NCBI RefSeq assembly: GCF_937920985.1
Contig: NZ_CALDXR010000019.1
Location: forward strand, 1-64,000
Source: an uncultured Phascolarctobacterium sp.
Lineage (GTDB): Bacteria > Bacillota > Negativicutes > Acidaminococcales > Acidaminococcaceae
Length of the DNA: 64,000 nt
Reading direction: 5' to 3'
The position numbers were made by a program, and so were the translations under genes. Below are positions 17,495 to 25,838 of this stretch, piece by piece; within the stretch, counting starts at the first letter, position 1; each line of letters opens with the position of its first letter. The notes under the pieces are model-generated. The model saw only the letters and a list, made by a program, of their open reading frames with translations. It did no database searches and was not told the origin of the DNA.

Positions 17495-18355
17495 ATGAAG
17501 CAAATAAAAGAAACGGCATATGCCAAAATAAATCTGGGACTTGATATTCTCGGCAAGCGCGAGGACGGCTACCACGAGGTAAGTATGGTTATGCAGAGCG
17601 TCGGTCTGAGCGACGAGGTTGTTATCAGCAAGGGTAACGGCATTCAAATCAGCTGCAATCTGCACAACCTCAGCTGCGGTCCTGATAACCTGGCCTACAG
17701 AGCAGCTGCCCTGCTCGCAGGTCACTGCAATATTATTCCGAACGTTCACATCGCCTTGAACAAAAAAATTTTTCTGGCAGCAGGACTGGCAGGCGGCAGC
17801 AGTGATGCGGCAGCAGTTTTGCGCGGCCTGAACCGTTATTGGGAGCTTAACCTGGAAAATTATGAGCTGGAACAGCTAGCCGCTCAATTGGGCAGCGATA
17901 TCCCCTTCTGCATCGAAGGCGGCACCATGCTGGCAACAGGACGCGGCGAAGTCCTCACCAAGCTGGAGGCCATGCCCGAAACATGGCTGGTACTGGCCAA
18001 GCCACGCAGTCTGGAGGTTTCCACCGCCTGGGTTTACCAGCATTTTGACCGCGGTCGTGTAGTCCATGCTCCCTGCATCTGGCAGCTGGAAGCATACCTG
18101 CGCCAAGGCGGACAGGCCATCACCCCCTACATGGGCAATGTTTTAGAAACTGCCACCATCCCGGCACACCCCGTTATAGCCTCTATTAAGGCTGCTATGC
18201 TGGGAGCAGGTGCCTACTACGCCCTCATGAGCGGCAGCGGCCCGACCGTCTTCGGCCTTACCGCTGACAAAGAAGCTGCCGAGCGCGTACAGCAGGCACT
18301 GACAGATTTTGATGTAGAAACAGCAATTACGACAACTATCGGAAGGAGAAAATAA
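17495..18355 (+). CDS. ispE: 4-diphosphocytidyl-2-C-methyl-D-erythritol kinase
   Basis: A GHMP kinase of the MEP isoprenoid pathway that phosphorylates CDP-methylerythritol at the 2-OH. It has the N-terminal AYAKINLGLDILGKREDGYHEV motif, split here as AYAKINLGL and REDGYHEV, the ATP loop AAGLAGGSSDAAAV and the C-terminal MSGSGPTVFGL. Length is 286 aa. CAGGTGAAC precedes the ATG. The next gene (gntR) starts 2 bp after its stop. Confidence 0.95.
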   Translation: MKQIKETAYAKINLGLDILGKREDGYHEVSMVMQSVGLSDEVVISKGNGIQISCNLHNLSCGPDNLAYRAAALLAGHCNIIPNVHIALNKKIFLAAGLAGGSSDAAAVLRGLNRYWELNLENYELEQLAAQLGSDIPFCIEGGTMLATGRGEVLTKLEAMPETWLVLAKPRSLEVSTAWVYQHFDRGRVVHAPCIWQLEAYLRQGGQAITPYMGNVLETATIPAHPVIASIKAAMLGAGAYYALMSGSGPTVFGLTADKEAAERVQQALTDFDVETAITTTIGRRK

Positions 18356-18357
18356 AT

Positions 18358-19050
18358 ATGTCCGGACATTTGCAGCCTATAAAACTAGACAGCTACAAGC
18401 CTCTGCGTGAGCTTGTCTGTGAAAATATCCGTCAAGCTATTATTGACGGCACCTTCAGCCCCGGTGAACGCCTCATGGAAATCCAGCTGGCTGACGAAAT
18501 GGGCGTAAGCCGTACGCCCGTGCGTGAAGCTATCCGTAAGCTGGAGCTGGAAGGCTTTGTAGTTATGATTCCCCGTCGCGGCACCTATGTTGCCGATATT
18601 TCCATTAAGGATATCACCGAAATTTACGAAATCCGTATCAGCCTTGATATTCTGGCTGCCGGCCTGGCCGCCGAGCGTATTACGGATGAGGAGCTTGAAC
18701 AGCTTAACGGTTATCTTATTGAAATCGGCCAGCATATCGCCAACAACGATATGGATAAAATCGTCGAAGTAGATACTGCTTTCCACGATATGTTATACAC
18801 TGCCAGCCGCAACGAGCGTCTGCGCAGCATCATCAATAACCTGCGCGAGCAGATGACTACTATCCGCGGCCGTTCTATGAGCTATCCGGGACGTTTAGTG
18901 GAAACCATGGACGAACACCGTAACCTTGTAGAAGCTATTGCTGCACATGATGTAGAACGTGCACAATACGCAGCCCGTATCCATCTGGAAAACGCCGAGC
19001 ACACCCTCATGCGTTCCCTCAGCGAGCATCTGCCGCAGAAGAAGGCGTAA
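18358..19050 (+). CDS. GntR family regulator, FCD (FadR-like) subgroup
   Basis: A 230-aa repressor with an N-terminal winged helix (IRQAIIDGTFSPGERLMEIQ, GVSRTPVREAIRKLELEGFV) and a C-terminal all-helical FCD ligand domain. The metal ligands are suggested by DTAFHDMLYTASRN and late His residues (MDEHRNLVEAIAAHD). GGAAGGAG precedes the ATG. Its ligand is unknown. It is coexpressed with ispE and the following nucleotidyltransferase, and the palindrome at 17465 may be its own operator. Confidence 0.9.
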   Translation: MSGHLQPIKLDSYKPLRELVCENIRQAIIDGTFSPGERLMEIQLADEMGVSRTPVREAIRKLELEGFVVMIPRRGTYVADISIKDITEIYEIRISLDILAAGLAAERITDEELEQLNGYLIEIGQHIANNDMDKIVEVDTAFHDMLYTASRNERLRSIINNLREQMTTIRGRSMSYPGRLVETMDEHRNLVEAIAAHDVERAQYAARIHLENAEHTLMRSLSEHLPQKKA

Positions 19051-19052
19051 GC

Positions 19053-19847
19053 ATGACAACTGCTAATATAGATGCTTTTATTGCAGCAGGCGGCCTCAGT
19101 CCCTGGCTGAAGTCCTATGCCGGCACCGAACACCGCTGCCTGGCACCGCTTGGCGATAAGCGCCTCATAGACTATATCATTGCAGCCCTGCAGGGAAGCG
19201 GACGCATCCGCCGCATTGTTGTAGCTGCCCGCCCCGAAGCCTTGGCGCTTTTAGAGGGTACGTTGCCGGCCGACGTTCTGCTGTGTGAAGCCGCAGGCGA
19301 CCTGCCGGCTACAGCCGCCGCTGCAGCCCAGGCCTTAGGCCCCGATGCCAGTGAAAAGCTGCTTGGAGTATGCGATGACATTCCGTTGCTGACTTCGCTT
19401 GCAGTGCGCGACTTTCTTGCCGCCTGCAATGCCTCTCCTAAAGGCCAGCTTTATTATCCCATCATCCCCAAGGATGCCTGCCTGAGTGCTTATCCCGATG
19501 CCAAACGCACCTACGGCAAGCTGCGCGACGGCATCTTTACCGGCGGCAATATGATGCTGATGGCCAAAGAGATTATTCCCGGCGGTCAGCAAAAAGCACG
19601 CGAAATCTTTGCCCGCCGCAAATCACCGCTTAAGCTGTGCAACTGGCTCGGATGGGGCTTTTTGCTAAAGCTCCTGTGCCATCGCCTGACAGTGGCTGAT
19701 GCGGAAGCACGCACCTCCGCACTTCTGGAAATGCGCTGCAAAGCCATCATCACCCGTCATGCATGTATCGGCATGGATATAGACAAACCAAGTGATTTAG
19801 AACTTGCAAGGGGGACGCTTACATATGGTAAAAGCCAAAAGAATTGA
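19053..19847 (+). CDS. NTP-transferase domain protein (MobA-like), substrate unknown
   Basis: A 264-aa Rossmann-like nucleotidyltransferase. The N-terminal glycine segment (FIAAGGLSPWLKSY, RCLAPLGDKRLIDY) and the later CDDIPLL (metal Asp) match the MobA/GlmU-type fold. The loop lacks the full LAAGxGxRM signature, so the nucleotide may be bound differently. The 3' end overlaps purR by 23 bp. Position between gntR and purR suggests a housekeeping role, but I do not assign one. Confidence 0.7.
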   Translation: MTTANIDAFIAAGGLSPWLKSYAGTEHRCLAPLGDKRLIDYIIAALQGSGRIRRIVVAARPEALALLEGTLPADVLLCEAAGDLPATAAAAAQALGPDASEKLLGVCDDIPLLTSLAVRDFLAACNASPKGQLYYPIIPKDACLSAYPDAKRTYGKLRDGIFTGGNMMLMAKEIIPGGQQKAREIFARRKSPLKLCNWLGWGFLLKLLCHRLTVADAEARTSALLEMRCKAIITRHACIGMDIDKPSDLELARGTLTYGKSQKN

Positions 19848-20634
19848 ACGCGTAGCAGCGTTAAGTAAACTTTTAGCCGATCATCCATATCGGCTGTTTT
19901 CATTTTCATATTTCTGCAAAAAATTTGCTATCGCCAAATCCACCCTCAGCGAGGATGTTTTAGCCGTAAAATCCGGATTGGAGCTTTACGGCCTGGGCAA
20001 GGTAGAAACCGTTTCCGGCGCTGCCGGCGGCGTGCGCTTTATCCCCGGCCATCTGCCGGAGGATGACGCAGCCTTTTTAGAAGAGCTTGCTGCCCGCCTC
20101 ACCTCCCCGGACCGCATCCTGCCCGGCGGTATGCTTTATACTACCGACATTCTCTGCCATCCGGAAACCGTAGTGCGTCTGGGTGAAATCTTTATGCTCC
20201 GCCTGCAGGAGCTGGCACCGGACTGCATCATGACGGTTGAAACAAGCGGTATTCCGCTTGCTATGCAGACAGCGCGTGCGTTTAACGTGCCTCTTGTTAT
20301 CGCCCGTCACACCAGTGATATTACCGAAGGCAGCACCGTCAACATCAATTACGTCAGCGGCTCCACCAAGGTTATCCAAAACATGGCCATGCCCAAGCGC
20401 GCATTGCAGCCCGGCAGCCGTGTGCTAATTGTGGATGATGTTATGAAGGGCGGCGGCACCGCCAAGGGCATGATTGCTTTAGCGCACGAAGTCGGCGCTC
20501 AGGTTGTAGGCAAAGCCTTTTTAATCGCCACTGCCGCACCGGAACGCAAGCTGGTAGAAGATTACACTGCCTTCTTCACCCTGCATAATGTAGACGAAGA
20601 ACAGCAGAAGGTAACATTGGAAGTAAATAAATAA
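19825..20634 (+). CDS. purR: Pur operon repressor PurR (PRPP-binding type)
   Basis: A Bacillus-type purine repressor of 269 aa. Residues 1-75 form a winged helix (RIERVAALSKLLADHPY, FAIAKSTLSEDVLAVK). The rest is a phosphoribosyltransferase-like domain with the PRPP loop VLIVDDVMKGGGTAKGM. PRPP would relieve repression when purines are scarce. I start at the ATG at 19825, with AGGGGGAC upstream. prs, which makes PRPP, lies two genes downstream. Confidence 0.93.
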   Translation: MVKAKRIERVAALSKLLADHPYRLFSFSYFCKKFAIAKSTLSEDVLAVKSGLELYGLGKVETVSGAAGGVRFIPGHLPEDDAAFLEELAARLTSPDRILPGGMLYTTDILCHPETVVRLGEIFMLRLQELAPDCIMTVETSGIPLAMQTARAFNVPLVIARHTSDITEGSTVNINYVSGSTKVIQNMAMPKRALQPGSRVLIVDDVMKGGGTAKGMIALAHEVGAQVVGKAFLIATAAPERKLVEDYTAFFTLHNVDEEQQKVTLEVNK

Positions 20635-20641
20635 TATATAA

Positions 20642-20751
20642 TACGTCAGGCTGACTATAAGTTATCAGATGCTAAACGAAGTTGACGACGGCGTACTACT
20701 TGTACGTCCAGGAACCGTTGTGACGCAGATGATGCCTTATGGACAGCCAGG
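20642..20751 (+). repeat. Structured tandem repeat, copy A1 (110 bp)
   Basis: First of two 110-bp copies between purR and glmU (the second starts 129 bp later). The copy can fold as a long hairpin. The outer stem is GGCTG/CAGCC, the middle stem GTTATCA/TGATGCC, and the tip ACGACGG/CCGTTGT encloses CGTAC/GTACG, with a bulge TCCAGGAA. About a dozen positions differ from A2, and several of these keep pairing. Confidence 0.85.
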
Positions 20752-20770
20752 AATTTTAGTAACTTTAAAC

Positions 20771-20880
20771 TACGTCAGGCTGGCTAGAAGGTACCAGATG
20801 CTAAACGATGGTGACGACGGCGTACTCCTTGTACGTCTAGGAGCCGTCGTGACGCAGATGGTGCCTTATAGACGGCCAGG
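20771..20880 (+). repeat. Structured tandem repeat, copy A2 (110 bp), just before glmU
   Basis: Second 110-bp copy, ending 15 bp before the glmU ATG. The stems correspond to A1 but with changed pairs: GGCTG/CGGCC, GGTACCA/TGGTGCC (C-G replaces T-A) and ACGACGG/CCGTCGT (G-C replaces G-T). The bulge TCTAGGAG and the segment GACGCAGATG are shared. The same core recurs near 62.7 kb before the corA-like gene. Confidence 0.85.
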
Positions 20881-20895
20881 AAAGGAAGAACTCAC

Positions 20896-22272
20896 ATGTC
20901 AGAATTAGTAGCAATCATCCTCGCCGCAGGCAAAGGAACAAGAATGCGCAGCAAATACCCCAAGGTACTGCACAAGGTAGGCGGCAAGCCCATGCTGCAG
21001 CACGTAATTGACGCTGCAAGCGCTGCCGGCGCAGACAAAAAGGTGGTTATCGTCGGCCACGAGGCAGAGCTGGTAGAAGCAATGGTAGGTAATCAGGGAA
21101 CCATCGCCCTGCAGGCCGAGCAGCTTGGCACCGGCCACGCTGTAATGCAGACTGCCGACGCCCTGAAGGACTTCCACGGCACTGCACTCATCCTGTGCGG
21201 CGACACTCCGCTGCTGGATGGTGAAGAGCTTAAAAAGTTTTGTGAAGCACATCAGGAAAGCGGCGCTGCTGCTACCGTACTTACGGCAATTATGGATGAC
21301 CCGTTCGGCTACGGCCGCATTGTCCGCGATGCTGACGGCAATGTACAGGGCATCGTAGAGCAAAAGGATGCTACCGAAGAGCAAAAGGCTATCAAAGAAA
21401 TCAACACCGGCATTTACTGCATGGAATGCCCGCAAATGTTTGACGTGCTGGCTACCCTGACCAACGACAATGCGCAGGGCGAATATTACCTGACCGACGT
21501 ACTGCAAAAGCTCAACGAAGCAGGCGCTAAGGTCGGCGGTATTTCCACTGATGACAGCGATATGGTTATGGGCATCAACTCCCGCAAGCAGCTTTCCGTT
21601 GCCGAAGGCGTTATGCGCCAGCGCATTTTGGATAAGCTGATGGACGCAGGCGTAACCATCATGGATCCCGCCAGCACCTTCATCGAAGCAAGCGTAAAAA
21701 TCGGCCGCGATACCGTTATTTATCCCTACACCTGGCTGGAAGGTACAACTGAAATCGGCGAAGACTGCGAAATCGGACCTAACGCCCGCTTCACTAATGT
21801 AAAAATTGGTGACGACAACCATCTGCAATTCATCTACGGCCATGACTGCGAGGTTAAAAACCACGTTACCGCCGGTCCGTATGTGCATCTGCGTCCCGAC
21901 ACCGTTATCAGCGACCACGTTAAAATCGGTAACTATGTAGAGGTTAAAAACTCTAACGTAGGCGAAGGCACCAAGCTGCCACATCTCACCTACATCGGTG
22001 ACAGCGACATCGGCAGCGGCGTTAATATGGGCTGCGGCTGCATCACTGTAAACTACGACGGCAAGAAGAAGCATCGTACCGTTATCGGTGACAACGCCTT
22101 CGTCGGCTGCAACACCAATCTTGTTGCTCCTGTTACTGTGCAGGCCAACACTTACATCGGTGCCGGCAGCACCATTACCAAGGAAGTACCCGAAAACGCT
22201 CTTGGTATCGCACGTGCCCGCCAGAAAAATATTGAAGGCTGGGCCGAAAAATACCGTAACGAAGGTAAATAA
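20896..22272 (+). CDS. glmU: Bifunctional GlmU (GlcNAc-1-P uridyltransferase / GlcN-1-P acetyltransferase)
   Basis: It makes UDP-GlcNAc, the precursor used by MurA and by WecA/WecB in this window. The N-terminal pyrophosphorylase domain has LAAGKGTRMRSKYPKVLHKV and CGDTPLLDG. The C-terminal left-handed beta-helix with hexapeptide repeats spans about residues 250-450 (IGDDNHLQF, GNYVEVKNSN, GCGCITVNYDGKKKHRT). Length is 458 aa. GGAAGAA lies 7-8 nt before the ATG, directly after repeat A2. Confidence 0.96.
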   Translation: MSELVAIILAAGKGTRMRSKYPKVLHKVGGKPMLQHVIDAASAAGADKKVVIVGHEAELVEAMVGNQGTIALQAEQLGTGHAVMQTADALKDFHGTALILCGDTPLLDGEELKKFCEAHQESGAAATVLTAIMDDPFGYGRIVRDADGNVQGIVEQKDATEEQKAIKEINTGIYCMECPQMFDVLATLTNDNAQGEYYLTDVLQKLNEAGAKVGGISTDDSDMVMGINSRKQLSVAEGVMRQRILDKLMDAGVTIMDPASTFIEASVKIGRDTVIYPYTWLEGTTEIGEDCEIGPNARFTNVKIGDDNHLQFIYGHDCEVKNHVTAGPYVHLRPDTVISDHVKIGNYVEVKNSNVGEGTKLPHLTYIGDSDIGSGVNMGCGCITVNYDGKKKHRTVIGDNAFVGCNTNLVAPVTVQANTYIGAGSTITKEVPENALGIARARQKNIEGWAEKYRNEGK

Positions 22273-22281
22273 GCTTTTATA

Positions 22282-22295
22282 GTCACATATGTGTC
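22282..22295. promoter_or_regulatory. GTCACATATGTG palindrome upstream of prs
   Basis: The palindrome TCACATATGTG(t) lies about 20 bp upstream of the prs -35 box. The same 12-mer GTCACATATGTG occurs at 28546-28557 upstream of the pseudopilin operon promoter. A common activator or repressor is inferred. Confidence 0.4.
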
Positions 22296-22313
22296 AAAAA
22301 GTTTACAAAAAAC

Positions 22314-22342
22314 TTGTGATTTACGTGTTTTTTGTGTATAAT
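22314..22342 (+). promoter_or_regulatory. Promoter of prs
   Basis: TTGTGA (22314-22319) and TATAAT (22337-22342) with a 17-bp spacer, 70 bp before the prs start. Confidence 0.75.
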
Positions 22343-22411
22343 TAAATTTAAGTAAAGTTTTGCTCATCGCACCAGCAAACTACAACAAGGTAATTTTGGA
22401 GGGATTTGGAC

Positions 22412-23371
22412 ATGTTGTCTGACGAGAATAAGTTAAGAATATTTACCGGTAATGCAAACCCTGATCTGGCACGCGAAATCGCTGCTTACCTCGGAACCAC
22501 CGTTGGTGATTCCGTAGTTAACCGTTTCAACAACGGCGAAGTTCAGGTAATGATTAACGAAAGTGTACGCGGCAAGGATATTTTCATTGTACAACCTACC
22601 TGCGGCCCTATCGTTAATGACAACGTAATGGAGCTTTTGATTATGGCTGATGCCTTCAAACGCGCCAGCGCTAACCACATCACTGCTGTTATTCCTTACT
22701 ATGGCTATGCACGCCAGGACCGCAAAGCACGCGGCCGTGAGCCTATCACTGCTAAGCTGATGGCAGACCTGCTGGAAACCGCAGGCATTACCCGTGTAGT
22801 AACCATCGACCTGCACGCTGCACAAATTCAAGGCTTCTTCAACATCCCCTTTGACCATATGCCCGGCGGCCCGCTGATGGCAGAATACATTAAATCCAAG
22901 CATCTGGAAGACATGGTTGTTATCTCTCCGGACCTTGGTGGCGTAAGCCGTGCCCGCAATTTCGCTGAAATGCTGAATGCACCGCTGGCTATCATCGACA
23001 AACGTCGTCCGGAACCCGGCGTTGCTGAGGTTATGAACCTGATCGGCGACGTTAAAGGCAAAACCTGCATCATGGTAGACGACATGGTTGATACCGCAGG
23101 CTCCCTGACCGAAGGCGCTCGCGCTCTGAAGAAATTCGGTGCTAAAGAAGTATATGCATGCTGCACTCACCCGATTCTGACCGATCCGGCACTGTCCCGC
23201 ATTGCACAATCCGATATCACCGAGCTGGTTGTTACCAACACCATTCCTCTGGCTCCTTCCAAAAAGCACCCGAAAATTAAGGTGCTCTCCATTGCGCCGA
23301 TTCTGGCAGAAACCATTCTGCGCATCTACAATGACTGGTCTGTAAGCCAATTATTCGATACCAAACACTAA
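22412..23371 (+). CDS. prs: Ribose-phosphate pyrophosphokinase (PRPP synthetase)
   Basis: It makes PRPP from ribose-5-phosphate and ATP for purine, pyrimidine, His and Trp synthesis. Motifs are FNNGEVQVMINESVRGKD, the ATP-flexible loop YGYARQDRKARGREPI, and the PRPP loop CIMVDDMVDTAGSL. Length is 319 aa from the ATG with GGAGGG 8 nt upstream; an in-frame TTG two codons earlier is less likely. It has its own promoter and terminator. PurR, which senses PRPP, is encoded nearby. Confidence 0.96.
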   Translation: MLSDENKLRIFTGNANPDLAREIAAYLGTTVGDSVVNRFNNGEVQVMINESVRGKDIFIVQPTCGPIVNDNVMELLIMADAFKRASANHITAVIPYYGYARQDRKARGREPITAKLMADLLETAGITRVVTIDLHAAQIQGFFNIPFDHMPGGPLMAEYIKSKHLEDMVVISPDLGGVSRARNFAEMLNAPLAIIDKRRPEPGVAEVMNLIGDVKGKTCIMVDDMVDTAGSLTEGARALKKFGAKEVYACCTHPILTDPALSRIAQSDITELVVTNTIPLAPSKKHPKIKVLSIAPILAETILRIYNDWSVSQLFDTKH

Positions 23372-23380
23372 GCGTAATAT

Positions 23381-23409
23381 AAAAAGGCTTGCCTCTGGCA
23401 AGCCTTTTT
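23381..23409 (+). terminator. Terminator after prs
   Basis: AAAAAGGCTTGC-ctctg-GCAAGCCTTTTT: a perfect symmetrical stem with a T run, 10 bp past the stop. Confidence 0.9.
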
Positions 23410-23416
23410 GTTATGA

Positions 23417-23444
23417 TTAAAGCCGGCAAAACTACCGGCTTTAA
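23417..23444 (+). promoter_or_regulatory. Hairpin just before the deacetylase ribosome-binding site
   Basis: TTAAAGCCGG-caaaacta-CCGGCTTTAA is a perfect 10-bp inverted repeat. It ends about 6 bp before the GGAG of the polysaccharide deacetylase gene and lacks a strong T run. It may be a leader hairpin or a backup terminator for prs. Confidence 0.4.
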
Positions 23445-23458
23445 TATTTGGAGTAATT

Positions 23459-24268
23459 ATGCGTATCATTTATCTTCTTATCATCTGTTCCCTTGCCAGC
23501 GTACTGCTGCTGTGGCTGGGGATATACAAAAAAATCAGCAGAAAAACCGCAGCTGTCGGCGCTGCTCTCAGCCTTGCGCTTGCAGGCGCGCTGCTCTTGC
23601 TCGCCGTACTTCCGGGCAACAGCTTTTATGGCAAGGTTATAACACATGCGGAAAATACCCACGGGCGCAAGCTCATTGCCCTCACCTTTGACGACGGCCC
23701 TTATCCGCCCTATACCCAGAAGCTGCTCAAGCTTTTGGCTGCCAAAAATGTGCATGCCACCTTCTTTATGGTTGGCGAAAACGCTGCCAAGCATCCGGAA
23801 ACAGTAAAGCTCGTCCAGGCACAAGGACACCTGATTGCTCTGCATGCAGGCTATCACAAGGATTTGCTTAAGCTCAGCAGCAGTGAGGCTGCCGCCAACA
23901 TCGCCTACGGCAAGGAAACGCTGCAAAGCATCACCGGTACTGCACCACAATATATGCGTCCGCCACACGGCTTCAAGGACTGGAGCACTGTCAAGGCTAT
24001 CAATGATGCAGGTATGCAGATAGTAAACTGGAGCATCATTCCCCGCGACTGGACGAACCCCGGCGTGCAGGTAATCGCCGACAGAGTCTGCGAGAACGCA
24101 GCCCCCGGTGCTATTGTCCTGCTGCATGATGGTGACAGTCCCAAAAACTCCGCACCGCGCGACCAGACGATTGAGGCAGTCGGCTTCATCATCGACCGCC
24201 TGCGTGCAGAGGGATATGAATTCGTCACCATCGAAGAACTTAATAAACAAAAAGGAGCAACAATATGA
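23459..24268 (+). CDS. Membrane-anchored polysaccharide deacetylase (NodB/CE4 family)
   Basis: A 269-aa metal-dependent deacetylase. Two N-terminal hydrophobic segments (IIYLLIICSLASVLLLWL; a second at about 32-53) anchor it, and the catalytic domain would face the periplasm or wall. CE4 motifs are ALTFDDGPYP (motif 1, catalytic Asp), LHAGYHKD (HxxxH, metal), RPPHG (motif 3, usually RPPYG) and IVLLHDG (motif 5). The substrate is probably peptidoglycan or another GlcNAc polymer. Its stop overlaps the pth start by 4 bp. Confidence 0.88.
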   Translation: MRIIYLLIICSLASVLLLWLGIYKKISRKTAAVGAALSLALAGALLLLAVLPGNSFYGKVITHAENTHGRKLIALTFDDGPYPPYTQKLLKLLAAKNVHATFFMVGENAAKHPETVKLVQAQGHLIALHAGYHKDLLKLSSSEAAANIAYGKETLQSITGTAPQYMRPPHGFKDWSTVKAINDAGMQIVNWSIIPRDWTNPGVQVIADRVCENAAPGAIVLLHDGDSPKNSAPRDQTIEAVGFIIDRLRAEGYEFVTIEELNKQKGATI

Positions 24269-24861
24269 AACTAATTGTCGGCCTTGGCAATATCGGCCGC
24301 GAATACGAAAATACCCGTCACAACATCGGCTTTATGGTAGTTGACGAGCTGGCACGCCGTCTTGGTGTGAGCTTCGGCAAGGAGGACCGCAATGCTTATA
24401 TGGCAGAATACCGCGCTCCCGAAAAAATCCTCATCATCAAGCCTACCACCTACATGAACCTCAGCGGTGTTGCCGTAGGTGCCTACGCCAACTTCTATCA
24501 CATCGACCCGGATGATATCGCTGTTATTCAGGATGATATGGATATGCCCGTAGGCCAGCTGCGCATCCGCCGCAAGGGCAGCGCCGGCGGTCACAATGGT
24601 ATCAAATCCATTACCGAGCATTTGGGAACCGACGCCTACCCGCGCTTTAAAATCGGCATCGGCCACCCGGCACGCAACAACAAGGCAGTTGTCAACCATG
24701 TACTGCATGCCTTCCAGGGCGAGGACAAAACCGCTATCGAAGCGGCAGTAGCAGAAATGGCCACTGCGCTGGAGGAATGGATTAAATCCGACGACATCGA
24801 AGAGGTTATGCAGGCCCACAACAAGAAAAAGCCTAAGGCTGAAAAACCTGCGGCTGAATAA
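24265..24861 (+). CDS. pth: Peptidyl-tRNA hydrolase
   Basis: It frees tRNA from stalled peptidyl-tRNA. The motifs GLGNIGREYENTRHNIGFMV (catalytic His in TRHN), KPTTYMNLSG and the DDMDMPVGQLRIRRKGSAGGHNG region are all present. Length is 198 aa, slightly long, with a Lys/Ala-rich tail (KKKPKAEKPAAE). It is translationally coupled to the deacetylase by ATGA, with AAAGGAG upstream. Confidence 0.95.
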   Translation: MKLIVGLGNIGREYENTRHNIGFMVVDELARRLGVSFGKEDRNAYMAEYRAPEKILIIKPTTYMNLSGVAVGAYANFYHIDPDDIAVIQDDMDMPVGQLRIRRKGSAGGHNGIKSITEHLGTDAYPRFKIGIGHPARNNKAVVNHVLHAFQGEDKTAIEAAVAEMATALEEWIKSDDIEEVMQAHNKKKPKAEKPAAE

Positions 24862-24868
24862 GCAATGC

Positions 24869-24915
24869 AAAAGAACTAGCTGGAGCTTATAAAAAGCTCA
24901 GGCTAGTTCTTTTTG
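24869..24915. terminator. Bidirectional terminator between pth and pseudopilin operon
   Basis: AAAAGAACTAGC...GCTAGTTCTTTTT with inner GAGCTT/AAGCTC pairing. T runs are present on both strands, between converging genes. Confidence 0.9.
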
Positions 24916-24938
24916 ATTATGCAATGTATTCAGCAAAA

Positions 24939-25838
24939 TTATAAGTAGTTAAAGTATGGTGTCAGCATCGGTTCAACGGCACCTGTATCAGGAGTAAGGT
25001 CCGCACTTCCCTCAATGACTATTTTATCTGCCATAACAAAGCCATTCAGCTGACAGCCCTCGCAAATAGTTACCTTTCCCTTCGCCAGCACCAGCGCCTG
25101 CGCCATCCTTGTGCCAGCACCCAGCTTAATATTACCATTTTCGCTGATAAGCACCAAACGGTCAGGATAATAGGAGCCTTCGGCAGTAGTAATCGAATAA
25201 GGATTTACTATCATCGTAGGACCATGCAAGCCTTCCGTACCCAAAGAGAGAGAGTTGTTATTCCTCAGATAGTAAAAGCGGGCACTGAGGCCAACTTCCG
25301 CCACCGCCTTCTTATTCAGCACACCGGGACATTTATTCCGCAAAAAGCTCATCTGCGGCAGCCTTACTTCTTCTGTGCTTGTATATAACGCTGCCTGCTG
25401 CAGATATTCGCCGCCTGTCAGCGAGCGTCCTGCAAGGACGCTCTTAGCTGCCAGAGCCTGCATTTGCGGACCAAAGCTCACCCTGATACGATGCAGCCGC
25501 TGTACTGCGCCAGCATGATTAGCGGCTGCTGCTGTAACCTTCAGGTAATCTATAAATCCGTCTGAGCTGTAAATGCTTTCACTTGTCACCGTCACCGGTT
25601 CACTGTCCGGCTGCAGCTCTCCCTCATAGCAAAGCTGCTTGCCTGCCGGCCGCGGCTCCTGCCCTATGGCCTGCAATACGGAGCTGCACAACAGCCTTAG
25701 CTGCTGTTCCCGCAGATAATCCTTCTCTGATTCATAACCCCTGACTGCATAAAGCAGGCTTAGCTGAGCACTGACTGCCAAAAGCAGCGCTGCCAACAGG
25801 CAGGGTAGTGATATACTGCCCTTAGCGCTATACATCAT
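24939..25838 (-). CDS. Pilus/secretion accessory protein (last gene of pseudopilin operon)
   Basis: I do not recognise a named family. This 299-aa protein has one N-terminal membrane helix (LPCLLAALLLAVSAQLSLLYAV). No pre-pilin Gly-[FY]xxxE site is clear. The large extracytoplasmic region ends in a beta-rich stretch (RLVLISENGNIKLGAGTRMA, ALVLAKGKVTICEGCQLNG) resembling a bactofilin or PilX-like fold. Position at the end of a pseudopilin cluster suggests a GspK/PilX-like tip or assembly role. The start overlaps the preceding gene by 11 bp. Confidence 0.6.
   Translation of the reverse strand: MMYSAKGSISLPCLLAALLLAVSAQLSLLYAVRGYESEKDYLREQQLRLLCSSVLQAIGQEPRPAGKQLCYEGELQPDSEPVTVTSESIYSSDGFIDYLKVTAAAANHAGAVQRLHRIRVSFGPQMQALAAKSVLAGRSLTGGEYLQQAALYTSTEEVRLPQMSFLRNKCPGVLNKKAVAEVGLSARFYYLRNNNSLSLGTEGLHGPTMIVNPYSITTAEGSYYPDRLVLISENGNIKLGAGTRMAQALVLAKGKVTICEGCQLNGFVMADKIVIEGSADLTPDTGAVEPMLTPYFNYL

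Noticed and set aside
20669..20908. Open frame through the tandem repeats whose translation shares GDDGVLLVRLGAVV with the frame at 62742
   Set aside because: The similarity follows from the shared DNA repeat. Pair-preserving changes point to RNA structure, and the frames run into glmU or corA without their own good starts.
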